From contig CAKZUE010000006.1 of the NCBI GenBank assembly GCA_937920635.1, positions 1-64,000 of the forward strand: 64,000 nucleotides of DNA, read 5' to 3'. The notes under the pieces are model-generated. The model made no database searches. It was not told the origin of the DNA and saw nothing but the letters and a program-made list of their open reading frames with translations. This DNA is from an uncultured Bryobacteraceae bacterium (lineage in GTDB: Bacteria > Acidobacteriota > Terriglobia > Bryobacterales > Bryobacteraceae). Position numbers and translations under genes: made by a program. Shown one piece after another: positions 35,890 to 45,137 of this stretch (position 1 is its first letter; each line of letters starts with the position of its first letter).

Positions 35890-37535
35890 TCGTAGAACCT
35901 CTGGGCGATGGGGAAGCGGCGTCCCATGCCGAACGCCTTGGTGGTGACCTTGAGGCCGGGGGCGGCCTGCTGGCGCTTGTACTCGCTGCGGTCGACGCGG
36001 TTGATGATGCCGCGGACCAGATCCAGAGGGAGGCCGAGTTCGGCGGCGATCTGCGGCGGAGCTTGCATCTCCTCGATGTAGGCCTTGAGGATGGGATCGA
36101 GGATTTCGTATTCGGGCAGCGAGTCGGAGTCTTTCTGGTTGGGGCGGAGCTCGGCGGAGGGAGGTTTGAGGAAGACGTTTTCGGGAATCGTGCCGGGGCG
36201 GCGGGCGTTGACGTGGCGGCAGAGCTCGTAGACCATCGTCTTGGGGACGTCGCTGATGACGGCGAGGCCGCCGGCCATGTCGCCGTAAAGGGTGCAGTAG
36301 CCGACGGCGACTTCGCTCTTGTTGCCGGTGGTGAGGACCAGCGCGCCCCACTTGTTGGAGAGCGCCATCAGAGTGAGGCCGCGGAGGCGGGACTGGATGT
36401 TTTCCTCGGTGACGTCCGGCGGAGCGCCGGCGAAGACGGGGGCGAAGGTGGCGAGCAGGGTTTCGTAAGCGGGTGTGATCGGGATGACTTCGTAGCGGAT
36501 GCCGAGGTTGCCCGCAAGAGCGCGGGCGTCGGCGAGGCTGTGATCGGAAGAATACGGGCCGGGCATGGAGACGCCGGTGACGTTCTGCGGGCCGACGGCG
36601 TCGGCGGCGATGCAGGCGACGAGGGTGGAATCGATGCCGCCGCTCAAGCCGACCAGCACGCTGCGGAAGCCGCACTTGGCGATGTAGTCGCGGGTGCCGA
36701 GGACGAGGGCGTCGTAGGCGGCGTCGATTTCGCCGGGGTGGGACTCGCGGATTTCGCCCTCGCCGGAGAGGGGATCAAAAAGGACGATGTCTTCGCGGAA
36801 GGAGGGGGCGGCGGCGGCGATGCGGCCATCCGGGGCGACGGCGAAGCTGGAGCCGTCGAAGATGAGCTGGTCGTTGCCGCCGATCATGTTGACGTAGACG
36901 TGGGGCAGGCGGTGGCGGCGGGCCATGACGGTGAACATCTGGCGGCGGAGGGCGCGCTTGGTCAGGTCATAGGGAGATCCATTGATCGACACGATCACCT
37001 GGGCGCCCTGGGCGACGAGCGACTCGACGGGGTCGCTGTCGTAGGAGGGGCGCTCCCAGAACTGCTTGTCGTTCCAGGCGTCCTCGCAGATGGCGATGCC
37101 GAGGCGGAGGCCGCGGAATTGGCAGACGTGCTGCGAGGCGGCGGGCTGGAAATAGCGGCCTTCGTCGAAGACGTCGTAGGTGGGCAGCAGCATTTTGGAC
37201 TGCGTGGCCAGGAGCTGGCCGTTGTCGATAAGGGCGGCGGAGTTGGTGGCGGGGCGGCGGGCGCCCTGCGGCGCCAGGCCCACATATCCGGCGACGATGC
37301 CGCAGGGGATCTCACCGCTGGCTGCGACGAGCTTGTCCAGAGCTTCGAGCGAGCGGGCGCGGAAGGACTCTTTTTCGAGCAGGTCGCGGGGCGGGTAGCC
37401 GGTGAGGACGAGCTCGGGAAAGACTGCCAGCCCGGCGCCGCGGGCGGCGGCGCGGCGGGCGGCATCGAGGACGAGTTCGAGATTGCCTGCCAGGTCGCCC
37501 ACGGTAGGGTTGATCTGGCAAAGAGCGATGCGCAT
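35886..37535 (-). CDS. nadE: Glutamine-dependent NAD+ synthetase
   Basis: 549 residues from ATG 37535. An N-terminal CN_hydrolase-type glutaminase domain has the Glu41 (FPELVLTGYPP), Lys114 (KMLLPTYDVFDE) and Cys150 (GIAICEDAWN) triad. The C-terminal synthetase has the ATP-binding SGGIDS (298-303), TTGNKSEVAVGYCTLYGD and a final region matching the family. It converts deamido-NAD+, ATP and Gln to NAD+. A longer ATG at 37556 is possible. First gene of a leftward three-gene operon. Confidence 0.96.
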   Translation of the reverse strand: MRIALCQINPTVGDLAGNLELVLDAARRAAARGAGLAVFPELVLTGYPPRDLLEKESFRARSLEALDKLVAASGEIPCGIVAGYVGLAPQGARRPATNSAALIDNGQLLATQSKMLLPTYDVFDEGRYFQPAASQHVCQFRGLRLGIAICEDAWNDKQFWERPSYDSDPVESLVAQGAQVIVSINGSPYDLTKRALRRQMFTVMARRHRLPHVYVNMIGGNDQLIFDGSSFAVAPDGRIAAAAPSFREDIVLFDPLSGEGEIRESHPGEIDAAYDALVLGTRDYIAKCGFRSVLVGLSGGIDSTLVACIAADAVGPQNVTGVSMPGPYSSDHSLADARALAGNLGIRYEVIPITPAYETLLATFAPVFAGAPPDVTEENIQSRLRGLTLMALSNKWGALVLTTGNKSEVAVGYCTLYGDMAGGLAVISDVPKTMVYELCRHVNARRPGTIPENVFLKPPSAELRPNQKDSDSLPEYEILDPILKAYIEEMQAPPQIAAELGLPLDLVRGIINRVDRSEYKRQQAAPGLKVTTKAFGMGRRFPIAQRFYE

Positions 37536-37609
37536 AGTAATAGGGGAGACTTTCATTGTAACCGCGCGGCTGGAGCGGGCTCCGGCAGCGCGGGCGAGGG
37601 GAGCAGAGC

Positions 37610-38179
37610 ATGAAGTACGCGGTCTGCATTCTCGTTTTGCTGCTGGCGGCATGGCCGGCGGCGGCGCAGGGGCCGGGAGACATGATGCCCATCCGGCTGT
37701 GGCCGCAGATTGTGAAGTACCTGGAGCTGACGCCGCAGCAGATGCTGGAACTGGGCCGGATCCAGGCCGAGTGGAACCTGTATCTGGCGGCCAAGAGCCG
37801 GCGGGTGGCGCAGGTGGAGCGGGAGCTGCGCGTAGTGACCATGGCGGAAGTGCTGGATCCGCTTGGGCTGGGGCTGCGCTATATGGAGCTGGAAGCGATC
37901 TGCCGGGAGAGCCGGGACACGGACCGGAAGTATCACGAGCGGGCGCGGAAGCTGATGAGCGAGGCGCAGCAGGCGAAACTGGCCGTGCTCGAGCAGGCGT
38001 ACCGGCTGCTGCCGGTGATCGCGGAGGCGGACGCGGCGAAGCTGGTGGACGCACCGCTGCCGGGGCTGAACCTGGGAGCGTTGGGGCCTATGGCGCGGCC
38101 ATACCCCGGGTGCCGATTTGGCCCGCCGCCTCAGCCTCAGCCGCAGCCAATGACGCCCGCGAGCGAGCCGGAGAATTGA
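37610..38179 (+). CDS. Small secreted helical protein, Spy/LTxxQ-like
   Basis: 189 residues with a signal peptide (MKYAVCILVLLLAAWPAAA). The mature part is helical with LELTPQQMLELGRIQAEWN (about 42-60), resembling the LTxxQ motif of periplasmic Spy/CpxP proteins, and a second similar segment MSEAQQAKLAVLEQAYRLL (about 114-132). The tail is Pro/Gln-rich (PPPQPQPQPQPMTP). GAGGGGAGC provides a ribosome site. It is divergent from nadE and may share the downstream run. Function by analogy only: a periplasmic chaperone-type role. Confidence 0.6.
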   Translation: MKYAVCILVLLLAAWPAAAQGPGDMMPIRLWPQIVKYLELTPQQMLELGRIQAEWNLYLAAKSRRVAQVERELRVVTMAEVLDPLGLGLRYMELEAICRESRDTDRKYHERARKLMSEAQQAKLAVLEQAYRLLPVIAEADAAKLVDAPLPGLNLGALGPMARPYPGCRFGPPPQPQPQPMTPASEPEN

Positions 38180-38270
38180 TCGGGAACAGGTATCCGGTCT
38201 GCGGCATCTGAAGAAGTAGCCGATAATTGAAGCAGAGCCGGGAATCACCGGCGCGGAAAAGAGACCTGGG

Positions 38271-40151
38271 ATGAGAATCGCGAAGGCATTGCTGTGCGCG
38301 GCGGCGGTTTGCGCGGCAGCATGGGCGCAGGGGACGAACGGCGAGGTGGCGGCGGTGCGCCACAGCCCGTATGGGGAAGCGCCCGCGTGGCACGGAGAGA
38401 CGCCACCGCGCCCGGTGGCGGGGCCGGTGGAGATCCTGAAAGCGGCCGAGATCCGGCCGGGGATGAAGGGCGTGGCGTGGACGGTGTTCCAGGGCGCGCA
38501 GCCGGAAGCGGTGCCGGTGGAGATCATCGGGTTGTGGAAGAACGCGTGGGGGCCGCGGCAGGACGTGATCCTGGCCAAGCTGGGGGGCAAGGCGGCGCAG
38601 ACGAACGTGGCGGGCGGGATGAGCGGCAGCCCGGTGTATGTGGACGGCAAGCTTGTGGGGGCGATTGCGCTGCGGATCAGCGTGTTCTCGCCGGACGCGA
38701 TCTGCGGCATCACGCCGATCGAGCAGATGCTGGAGATCAGCGAGATCGACGCGTCGCGGCCGGTGAATCCGAAGACGCCGCAGACCACGGTGGCGCGGGC
38801 GGAGCTGGCGGCGCCGGCATCGGTGCTGGGCGGCGGCGTGCGGCTCGTGCCGATCGAGACGCCGCTGGCGCTGGCGGGCTTCCATGAATCGACGCTGCGG
38901 GACTTCCAGCCGTTCTTCGAGCAGATGGGAGTGGCGGCGGTGCACGGCGGAGCGGCGGGCGCGGTGTACGACACGCGGCCGGCGCCGGGCTGGCAGAAGG
39001 CGCTGCAACCCGGAGAGGCCATTGCCGGCGTGCTGGTGAGCGGGGACATGACGGTGACGGGGCTGGGCACGGTGACCTATAACGACGGCAGGCGCGTGCT
39101 GGGCTTCGGCCACAGCTTCTTCAATCTGGGACCGGTGGAGATGCCGATGGCGAAGGGCGAGGTGCTGATGGTGCTGAGCTCGCAGTTCCAGCCCAACAAG
39201 TTCGCCAACATGACGGAGATCGTGGGGGCGCTGCGGCAGGACCGCCATTCCGGCATCATGGGCGAACTGGGCGCGGCGGCGGAGACGGTTCCGGTGTCGC
39301 TGAAGGTGCGCACGCAGCCGCTGCCGGGCGGGCCGGTGGAAGAAAAGCAGTACCGCTTCAACGTGTTCATCCACCCGCGGTGGACGCCGTTCCTGATGAT
39401 GCTGACCACGTACAACACCCTCCAGGACCTGAATTCGAGCGCAGCCGACGAGGCCACCTACCGGCTGGAGGGAGTGATCGAGTGCGAAGGGCTTGAGCCG
39501 CTGAAGCTGTCGACGATGATCGCCTCGGGCGCAGGCCCGGCGCCGGCGCCGATGCAGTTGGCCGCGTGGTGGGCCGACCGGTTCAACCGCCTGATGCAAA
39601 ACCCGCAGGAAGAGGCGCGGGTGAAGCGGGTGGAAGCGGTGCTCGAGATGCGGCCGCAGAAGCAGGAGACGGTGATTGAAAGCGCGTGGCTCGAGAAGAG
39701 CGAGGCGGCGCCGGGCGAGGAGATGGTGGCGCGGATCGCGCTGCGGCCGTGGCGCGGCGAGCGGCAGACGCGGGAGTTCCGGTTCCGCGTGCCGGCGAAC
39801 CTGGCGCGCGGCGAATACCGGGTGCTGATCAGCAACGCGGAGCTGCTGAACCGGCCGCAGGCGATGGCGGGCGTCCTGAACCGGCAGATGAGCCTGGCGC
39901 AGACGGCATCGTTGCTGATGCAGGAGCGCAGCAACGACCGGCTCTACATTTCGCTGCTGACGAGCAAGCCGACGGTGTACGTGGAAGACCAGGCGCTGCG
40001 CGACGTGCCGCCTTCGGTGCTGGCGGCGATGCAGAACCCGCGGGCGCCGGGGCGCGCCCTGGCCACGCCGGAAACCGCCGTGCCACTGGGAGAGATGCCG
40101 CTGGACAGCCTGGTGACAGGCAGCGCGGTGCTCCGCTTCAAAGTGCAATAG
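38271..40151 (+). CDS. SpoIVB-peptidase-S55-like protein, motifs in permuted order
   Basis: 626 residues with a signal peptide (RIAKALLCAAAVCAAAWA). About residues 60-135 carry GGMSGSPVYVDGKLVGAI, matching the S55 serine block. About residues 255-285 carry TVTGLGTVTYNDGRRVLGFG then HSFF, matching the His block. In B. subtilis SpoIVB the His block comes before the serine block, so here the order is swapped. The C-terminal half (about 300-626) is beta-rich and unknown. Protease activity is inferred, not shown. It lies 15 bases before the propeller gene, so the two are co-transcribed. Confidence 0.75.
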   Translation: MRIAKALLCAAAVCAAAWAQGTNGEVAAVRHSPYGEAPAWHGETPPRPVAGPVEILKAAEIRPGMKGVAWTVFQGAQPEAVPVEIIGLWKNAWGPRQDVILAKLGGKAAQTNVAGGMSGSPVYVDGKLVGAIALRISVFSPDAICGITPIEQMLEISEIDASRPVNPKTPQTTVARAELAAPASVLGGGVRLVPIETPLALAGFHESTLRDFQPFFEQMGVAAVHGGAAGAVYDTRPAPGWQKALQPGEAIAGVLVSGDMTVTGLGTVTYNDGRRVLGFGHSFFNLGPVEMPMAKGEVLMVLSSQFQPNKFANMTEIVGALRQDRHSGIMGELGAAAETVPVSLKVRTQPLPGGPVEEKQYRFNVFIHPRWTPFLMMLTTYNTLQDLNSSAADEATYRLEGVIECEGLEPLKLSTMIASGAGPAPAPMQLAAWWADRFNRLMQNPQEEARVKRVEAVLEMRPQKQETVIESAWLEKSEAAPGEEMVARIALRPWRGERQTREFRFRVPANLARGEYRVLISNAELLNRPQAMAGVLNRQMSLAQTASLLMQERSNDRLYISLLTSKPTVYVEDQALRDVPPSVLAAMQNPRAPGRALATPETAVPLGEMPLDSLVTGSAVLRFKVQ

Positions 40152-40166
40152 GACAATCCAAAGAAG

Positions 40167-42374
40167 ATGAAACCGATCCCAGTCTGGATATCGGCTGCCG
40201 CGGCCGTCTGCGCCGCTTACGCCGTGGAGACGAAGCTGTGGAAGCAGAGCGAAGCGGCGGACTTCGAGAAAGGAAAGATCGAGCGGCTGGCGCTGTCGAG
40301 CGACGGGCGGCTGACGCTGGCGCCCGCGTGGAAGCGGGTGGCGGACGCGGAGACGTCGTTTGTGTGGTCGCTGGTGGCCGCGCCCGGAGGCGCGGTGCTG
40401 GCCGGCAGCGGCGACGGCAAGGTGCTGCGGATCGACGCGCAGGGCAGGCGCCAGGTATTTGCCGATCTGGGCAGCGGCTCGGTGCATGCGCTGGCGGCGG
40501 GGCCGGGCGGCACGGTGTATGCGGCGCTTTCGCCGGAGGGCAAGATCTTCCGCATCGGTGCGGACGGCAAGGCGGCGCTGCATGCGCAGATCGAGCCGCG
40601 TTATGTGTGGGCCCTGATCGCGGAGGCGGACGGGACGCTCTATGCGGCGGCGGGCGATCCGGGGCAGGTTCTGCGGATCGCGCCGGATGGAACGGCGAAA
40701 GTGTTTTTTGATGCGGGCGAATCGCACGTGCGGTCGCTGGCGCGCGGGCCGCAGGGGACGTGGATCGCGGGCACGGAGCCGGGCGGGGTGGTGCTGCGGA
40801 TCGATACAAAAGGCCAGGGTTTTGTTTTACACCAGACGGCGAAGCGCGAGGTGACGGCGCTGGTGGTGGCGGCCAACGGCACGGTGTATGCGGCGGCGTC
40901 AGGCGCGAGGCGTCCTCCAACGGCTCCGCCCGCGCCCCCGGCTGCGCCGGCGCAGAGCGTGCAGGCGCAGGCTGCCGCGGGCCAGCCGCAGCCGCAACCG
41001 CAGGCACAGGCGCAGGCGCAGCGCGCGCCCGCGGCGGCGCCGCCCCCGGCCATCGGCGTGGCGGCGCAGGCGGCGGGCAGCGACATTTACCGCATCGCGC
41101 CCGACGGCGAGCCGCGGCTGATGTGGACGAACGCGGCGGCGGTGGTGTACGCGCTGGCGCTCGATGCGCAGGGAGCGCTGATCGCGGGCACGGGCGGAGA
41201 GGGCGTGGTGTACCGGATCGACACGCCGAACTCTTACACGACGCTGGTGAAGGCGGCGCCGGAGCAGGTGACGGCGCTCGCCGCAGCGCCGGGAGGCGGC
41301 GTGCTGGCGGCCACGGCCAATCCCGGGATGGTGTTCCAACTGGGGCCGCAGAGCGAGAAGTCGGGGACGATCGAGAGCGAAGTGCTGGATGCGGGCGCGT
41401 TCACCTATTGGGGGCGGCTGAGGCACGAAGGCGAGCTGAACGGGGGGCGCATCCGGATCGAAACGCGCAGCGGCAACGTGGAAGACCCGAACCGGAACTG
41501 GAGCGCATGGCAGGAGGTGCCGGCTGCCGGAGAGCGCATCGCCTCGCCGCCGGCGCGGTTTCTGCAATACCGGGCGGTGCTGGAGGCGGCGCCTGCGGGG
41601 GCATCGCCGCAGTTGAGGCTGGTGGAAGCCGCGTATCAGGCGAAGAACCTGGCGCCGGTGATCGAGAAGATCGAGATCACGCCGTTCAATTACCGGTTTC
41701 CTGCCGCGGGGACAGCGCTGACCGCTTCGAAGAACCTGACGCTGCCCGGGCTCGGCCAGCCGGCGCAGCGGCGGCAGCCGGGCGCCGCGCAGCCGGCGGC
41801 GACGGAGAGCGGTTCGGTGACGATGAATTACGAGAAGGGCTGGACGGGCGTGCGGTGGCGGGCGCTGGACCCGAACAACGACGGGCTGGAGGCGCGGATC
41901 GAGATCCGCGGCGAAGGCGAGCGCGAGTGGAAGCTGCTGAAGGACGGCTTGAAGGAGAGCCGTTACAGTTGGGACAGCACGGCGTTCGCCGACGGGCGCT
42001 ACCGGCTGCGCGTCACGCTCAGCGACAAGCCGGACAATTATCCGGGCAGAGAACTGACGGCGCAGATGGAGAGCGAGGATTTTCTGATCGACAACACGCC
42101 GCCGGAGATTTCCGAGCTGTCGGCGCGCGCGGAAGGCAGCCGGATCGTGGTGCGGTTCCGGGTGAAGGACGCCCTGTCGGCGCTGCAATACGCGGAGGTG
42201 TCGGTCAACGGGGGAGACTGGGTGGACGCCGAACCGACGACGCGCATCACGGATTCGCCGGAGCACAGTTATGAGATATCGATCGCGAAGCCCGCGGGCA
42301 GCGAGTATGCGATCGCCGTCCGGGCAGCCGACGAACGTGATAACGTGGCTGTCCGGAAGGTGCTGCTGCGGTGA
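40167..42374 (+). CDS. Large beta-propeller protein with Pro/Gln/Ala linker
   Basis: 735 residues, signal peptide (about 1-20). The propeller has repeated blades such as VHALAAGPGGTVYAALSPEG and VLRIAPDGTAKVFFD (about 40-250 and 305-400). A low-complexity Pro/Ala/Gln linker (249-303, about 40911-41075) interrupts it. The C-terminal part (about 400-735) is beta-sandwich-like, with EYSWDSTAFADGRYRLRVTL-type and IDNTPPEISELSA segments, like Ig/FN3-type tails. Not assigned to a known enzyme. It is co-transcribed with the S55-like gene and overlaps the sulfatase start (TGATG). Confidence 0.7.
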   Translation: MKPIPVWISAAAAVCAAYAVETKLWKQSEAADFEKGKIERLALSSDGRLTLAPAWKRVADAETSFVWSLVAAPGGAVLAGSGDGKVLRIDAQGRRQVFADLGSGSVHALAAGPGGTVYAALSPEGKIFRIGADGKAALHAQIEPRYVWALIAEADGTLYAAAGDPGQVLRIAPDGTAKVFFDAGESHVRSLARGPQGTWIAGTEPGGVVLRIDTKGQGFVLHQTAKREVTALVVAANGTVYAAASGARRPPTAPPAPPAAPAQSVQAQAAAGQPQPQPQAQAQAQRAPAAAPPPAIGVAAQAAGSDIYRIAPDGEPRLMWTNAAAVVYALALDAQGALIAGTGGEGVVYRIDTPNSYTTLVKAAPEQVTALAAAPGGGVLAATANPGMVFQLGPQSEKSGTIESEVLDAGAFTYWGRLRHEGELNGGRIRIETRSGNVEDPNRNWSAWQEVPAAGERIASPPARFLQYRAVLEAAPAGASPQLRLVEAAYQAKNLAPVIEKIEITPFNYRFPAAGTALTASKNLTLPGLGQPAQRRQPGAAQPAATESGSVTMNYEKGWTGVRWRALDPNNDGLEARIEIRGEGEREWKLLKDGLKESRYSWDSTAFADGRYRLRVTLSDKPDNYPGRELTAQMESEDFLIDNTPPEISELSARAEGSRIVVRFRVKDALSALQYAEVSVNGGDWVDAEPTTRITDSPEHSYEISIAKPAGSEYAIAVRAADERDNVAVRKVLLR

Positions 42375-43717
42375 TGCTGGACAGAAGGACGTTTTTGCGC
42401 ACGGCGGCCGGCGTCTCCAGCGCCGGCCTTTCTTTTGCGGCGAGGCGGCGGCAGAACTTCGTTCTGATCTACGCCGACGATCTCGGCTATGGCGACCTGG
42501 GTTGCTATGGCCATCCCACAATCCGCACGCCGAATCTGGACCGCATGGCGGCGGAGGGCGCGAAGTTCACGCAGTGGTATTCCGCCTCGCCCGTTTGCAC
42601 GCCGAGCCGTGCGGCGCTGCTGACTGGCCGCTATCCGGTGCGCAGCGGGCTGACGCGCGTGCTGTTTCCGCAATCGACGGGCGGCCTGCCGGCGGGCGAG
42701 ACCACACTGGCCGAGGTTCTGAAGGGCGCGGGGTATCAGACGGCGGCGATCGGCAAATGGCATCTGGGCCACCTGCCGCAGTACCTGCCGACGCGGCACG
42801 GGTTCGACTCGTATTACGGGATTCCGTATTCGAATGACATGCACCCTTACGAGGGGCCGGGCTCGCCGGGCAATGCGAAGCACCCTCCGCTGCCGCTGAT
42901 GCGGGACGAGTCGGTGATCGAGACGGAGCCCGATCAGGCGATGCTGACGCCCCGGTACACGGAAGAGGCGGTGCGGAAGATCCGCGCGTTCCGCGGGCGC
43001 CCGTTCTTCCTGTATTACGCGCACACGTTTCCGCACGTGCCGCTGTATGCGAGCCCGCGGTTCCGGGGCACGAGCCCGCGCGGAGTCTACGGCGACGTGG
43101 TGGAGGAGATCGACTGGAGCGTGGGCGAAGTGCTGAAGGCGCTGGCGGAGACGGGGCAGGAGAAGAACACGCTGGTGATCTTCACCTCCGACAACGGGCC
43201 GTGGCTGGCGCGGCGCGTGCACGCCGGTTCGGCGGGGCTGCTGCGCGAGGGCAAGATGACGACGTGGGAAGGCGGGGTGCGCGTGCCATTCATCGCGCGG
43301 CAGCCGGGAGTGGTGGCGCCGCGGAGGACGAGCGCGCAGGCGGGCTCGATGCTGGACCTGCTGCCGACGTTTGCGGCGATGGCGGGAGCGGCGCCGCCTC
43401 GGGCGGCGCTGGACGGGGAGGATCTGACGCGCGAGCTGCGCGCGGAGGCGCCGTTGCGGGAGCGCACGCTGTTTTACTGGAACGCCGAAGAGCTCTGCGC
43501 CGTGCGGCAGGGGCCGTGGAAGCTGCACCGCGTTTCGAACACGGCGGAGTGGAAGAGCGGGACGTCAAAACACGATCCACCGCTTTTGTTTCATCTCGAG
43601 CACGACCCGTCGGAGAAGTACGACGTGGCGGCGGAGAACCCGGAGCTGGCGCGGCATCTGCTCGAGCTGATGGCCGCCCATGAGGCGAAGATCGAGCGCG
43701 GCGAGCCGCAGCGGTAA
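42374..43717 (+). CDS. Sulfatase, Tat-type signal
   Basis: 447 residues from ATG 42374 (GTG 42371 also possible), overlapping the previous stop by one base. Tat-like n-region DRRTFLRTAAG. The metal site starts with IYADDLGYGD (Asp35/Asp36). The formylglycine-forming site is Cys75 in CTPSRAALLTGRYP (Cys-type, needing a maturation enzyme not in the window). The block AAIGKWHLGHLPQY and FTSDNGPW are conserved. It hydrolyses sulfate esters, probably on polysaccharides, in the periplasm. Confidence 0.93.
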   Translation: MLDRRTFLRTAAGVSSAGLSFAARRRQNFVLIYADDLGYGDLGCYGHPTIRTPNLDRMAAEGAKFTQWYSASPVCTPSRAALLTGRYPVRSGLTRVLFPQSTGGLPAGETTLAEVLKGAGYQTAAIGKWHLGHLPQYLPTRHGFDSYYGIPYSNDMHPYEGPGSPGNAKHPPLPLMRDESVIETEPDQAMLTPRYTEEAVRKIRAFRGRPFFLYYAHTFPHVPLYASPRFRGTSPRGVYGDVVEEIDWSVGEVLKALAETGQEKNTLVIFTSDNGPWLARRVHAGSAGLLREGKMTTWEGGVRVPFIARQPGVVAPRRTSAQAGSMLDLLPTFAAMAGAAPPRAALDGEDLTRELRAEAPLRERTLFYWNAEELCAVRQGPWKLHRVSNTAEWKSGTSKHDPPLLFHLEHDPSEKYDVAAENPELARHLLELMAAHEAKIERGEPQR

Positions 43718-43723
43718 GGCGCG

Positions 43724-44962
43724 CTACAGCCCCGGCTCGAACCAGGGCGTGTCCTTCACCTGGACCTTGCGCGCGGCTTCTTCGTTCATCTCGACGCCGA
43801 TGCCGGCCCGGTCGGGCAGGGTGACGAAGCCTTTGTCGATGATGTCTCCCTCGCGGACGAAGTTGCGCCAGAGTTCGAGGCGCGAGATCCAGTGCCATTC
43901 CAGCACGAGGAAGTTGGGCACGGCGGCGCAGACGTGGCAGGAAGCCATGGTTCCGATGGGAGAGACGACACAGTGGGGCGCGAAAGGCGTGTAGTACGTG
44001 TGCGCCATGTCGGCGATTTTGCGGCCTTCGAGCAGCCCGCCGCACTTCTGAAGGTCGGGCATGACGATGTCGACGGCGCGCTGTTCGAGCAGTTCGCGGA
44101 ATCCGTGGCGGAGGAAGAGATTTTCGCCGGCGCAGATGGGCGTGGTGGTGGACTCGCGGATGTCGCGCATGACGGGGACGTTTTCGGCCGGGACGGGTTC
44201 TTCGAGCCAGAGCAGGCGGAAGCGCTCCATCTCGCGCGCCACGCGTTTGGCCGTGGTGGCGTCGTAGCGGCCGTGCATGTCGACGGCGAGATCGACGCGC
44301 GGACTCAGCGTCTCGCGCACGAAGGCGACCTCTTTGACCATGCGGTCGATCTCGGCGTTGGAGGCGGTCCAGTTCACGCGGTCCCAACGGCCGGGATCCT
44401 GGGCTTCGTCGATGTCGATCTTGACGGCGGTGAAGCCCATGGCCTCGATCTCTTTCAGCTTCGGCCGCGCCTGGGGATCGTCCGGGTGGTGGTTGGCGGA
44501 GTCGCAGTAGAGGCGCACGCGGTCGCGGACCTTGCCGCCGAGGAGCTGGTAGACGGGCACGCCGAGGGCCTTGCCGGCCAGATCCCAGAGGGCGATTTCG
44601 ACGGCGCTGAGCGCGGCCACATACTGGCCGCCCTGCGCGCCAGCGAAGATGCCCGCGGTGCGGATGCGCTCCCAGAGGGCTTCGACGTTAAGCGGATCCT
44701 GCCCGACGAGGAAGCGGCGGAACATGCGCACCAGGCCCGTGCCGCCCTGCACCGCGTCGGTGCCTTCGCCGTGGCCGTAGATGCCCTGATCGGTGTAAAT
44801 GCGGACGTGCAATTGCAGCCCGTGGCCCATCACCTGCGCGGTGCGCACATCAGTGATCTTCAGTTTCGGGCGGCGGTAAGGGGAGGCGGTCTGCTGGATG
44901 GCGCGCGCAAGCGAGGGCAGCGCGAACGAATAGGCGAGGAAGCTGCGGCGGGTCCCAGTCAT
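43724..44962 (-). CDS. Enolase-superfamily (mandelate racemase/muconate lactonizing type) enzyme, Tat-exported
   Basis: 412 residues. It starts MTGTRRSFLAYSFALPSLAR, a Tat-type signal. The catalytic barrel has KID (Lys181), metal ligands Asp228 (DMHGRYD), Glu254 (WLEEP) and Glu280 (AGEN), and His330 (PHCVV). Such enzymes abstract a proton alpha to a carboxylate, usually dehydrating sugar acids. Substrate unknown; it differs from the DgoD-like enzyme at 50.6 kb. Convergent with the sulfatase (6-base gap). Confidence 0.88.
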   Translation of the reverse strand: MTGTRRSFLAYSFALPSLARAIQQTASPYRRPKLKITDVRTAQVMGHGLQLHVRIYTDQGIYGHGEGTDAVQGGTGLVRMFRRFLVGQDPLNVEALWERIRTAGIFAGAQGGQYVAALSAVEIALWDLAGKALGVPVYQLLGGKVRDRVRLYCDSANHHPDDPQARPKLKEIEAMGFTAVKIDIDEAQDPGRWDRVNWTASNAEIDRMVKEVAFVRETLSPRVDLAVDMHGRYDATTAKRVAREMERFRLLWLEEPVPAENVPVMRDIRESTTTPICAGENLFLRHGFRELLEQRAVDIVMPDLQKCGGLLEGRKIADMAHTYYTPFAPHCVVSPIGTMASCHVCAAVPNFLVLEWHWISRLELWRNFVREGDIIDKGFVTLPDRAGIGVEMNEEAARKVQVKDTPWFEPGL

Positions 44963-44990
44963 GACGGAATGATCCTATCGCAACGGGGCG

Positions 44991-45029
44991 GAAAAAGGAG
45001 AACGGCGAGGCCGGGTGGCCTCGCCGTTC
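44991..45029 (-). terminator. Terminator of the YtxH-P5CDH operon
   Basis: AACGGCGAGGCC (45001-45012) pairs perfectly with GGCCTCGCCGTT (45017-45028) around a 4-base loop, extended by one G-C pair. On the minus strand it is followed by CTCCTTTTTCC. It lies about 110 bases after the dehydrogenase stop. Confidence 0.8.
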
Positions 45030-45137
45030 GCCACGTGGATCAGAGTCGACCCTGAGTCTGTGACTCGATGGTCCCCTTTGCAACGGGGCTACGCACACCA
45101 TGATACAACGCAGCCCGCCCGCCGGGGACGCGGGGCG

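Noticed and set aside
35890-36675. In-frame upstream extension of the phosphoesterase gene
   Set aside because: It would read through nadE in another frame; the signal peptide at 35889 and the ATGA overlap fix the real start.
38088-40727. 879-codon minus-strand frame opposite the S55-like and propeller genes
   Set aside because: Arg/His/Gln-rich, spanning two real genes and the gap between them; no domain or ribosome site.
45030-45100. Short GAGTC-TGT-GACTC hairpin as another GGGGACAG-type repeat
   Set aside because: The resemblance to the other elements is weak (GGGGACC only on the minus strand); left unassigned.
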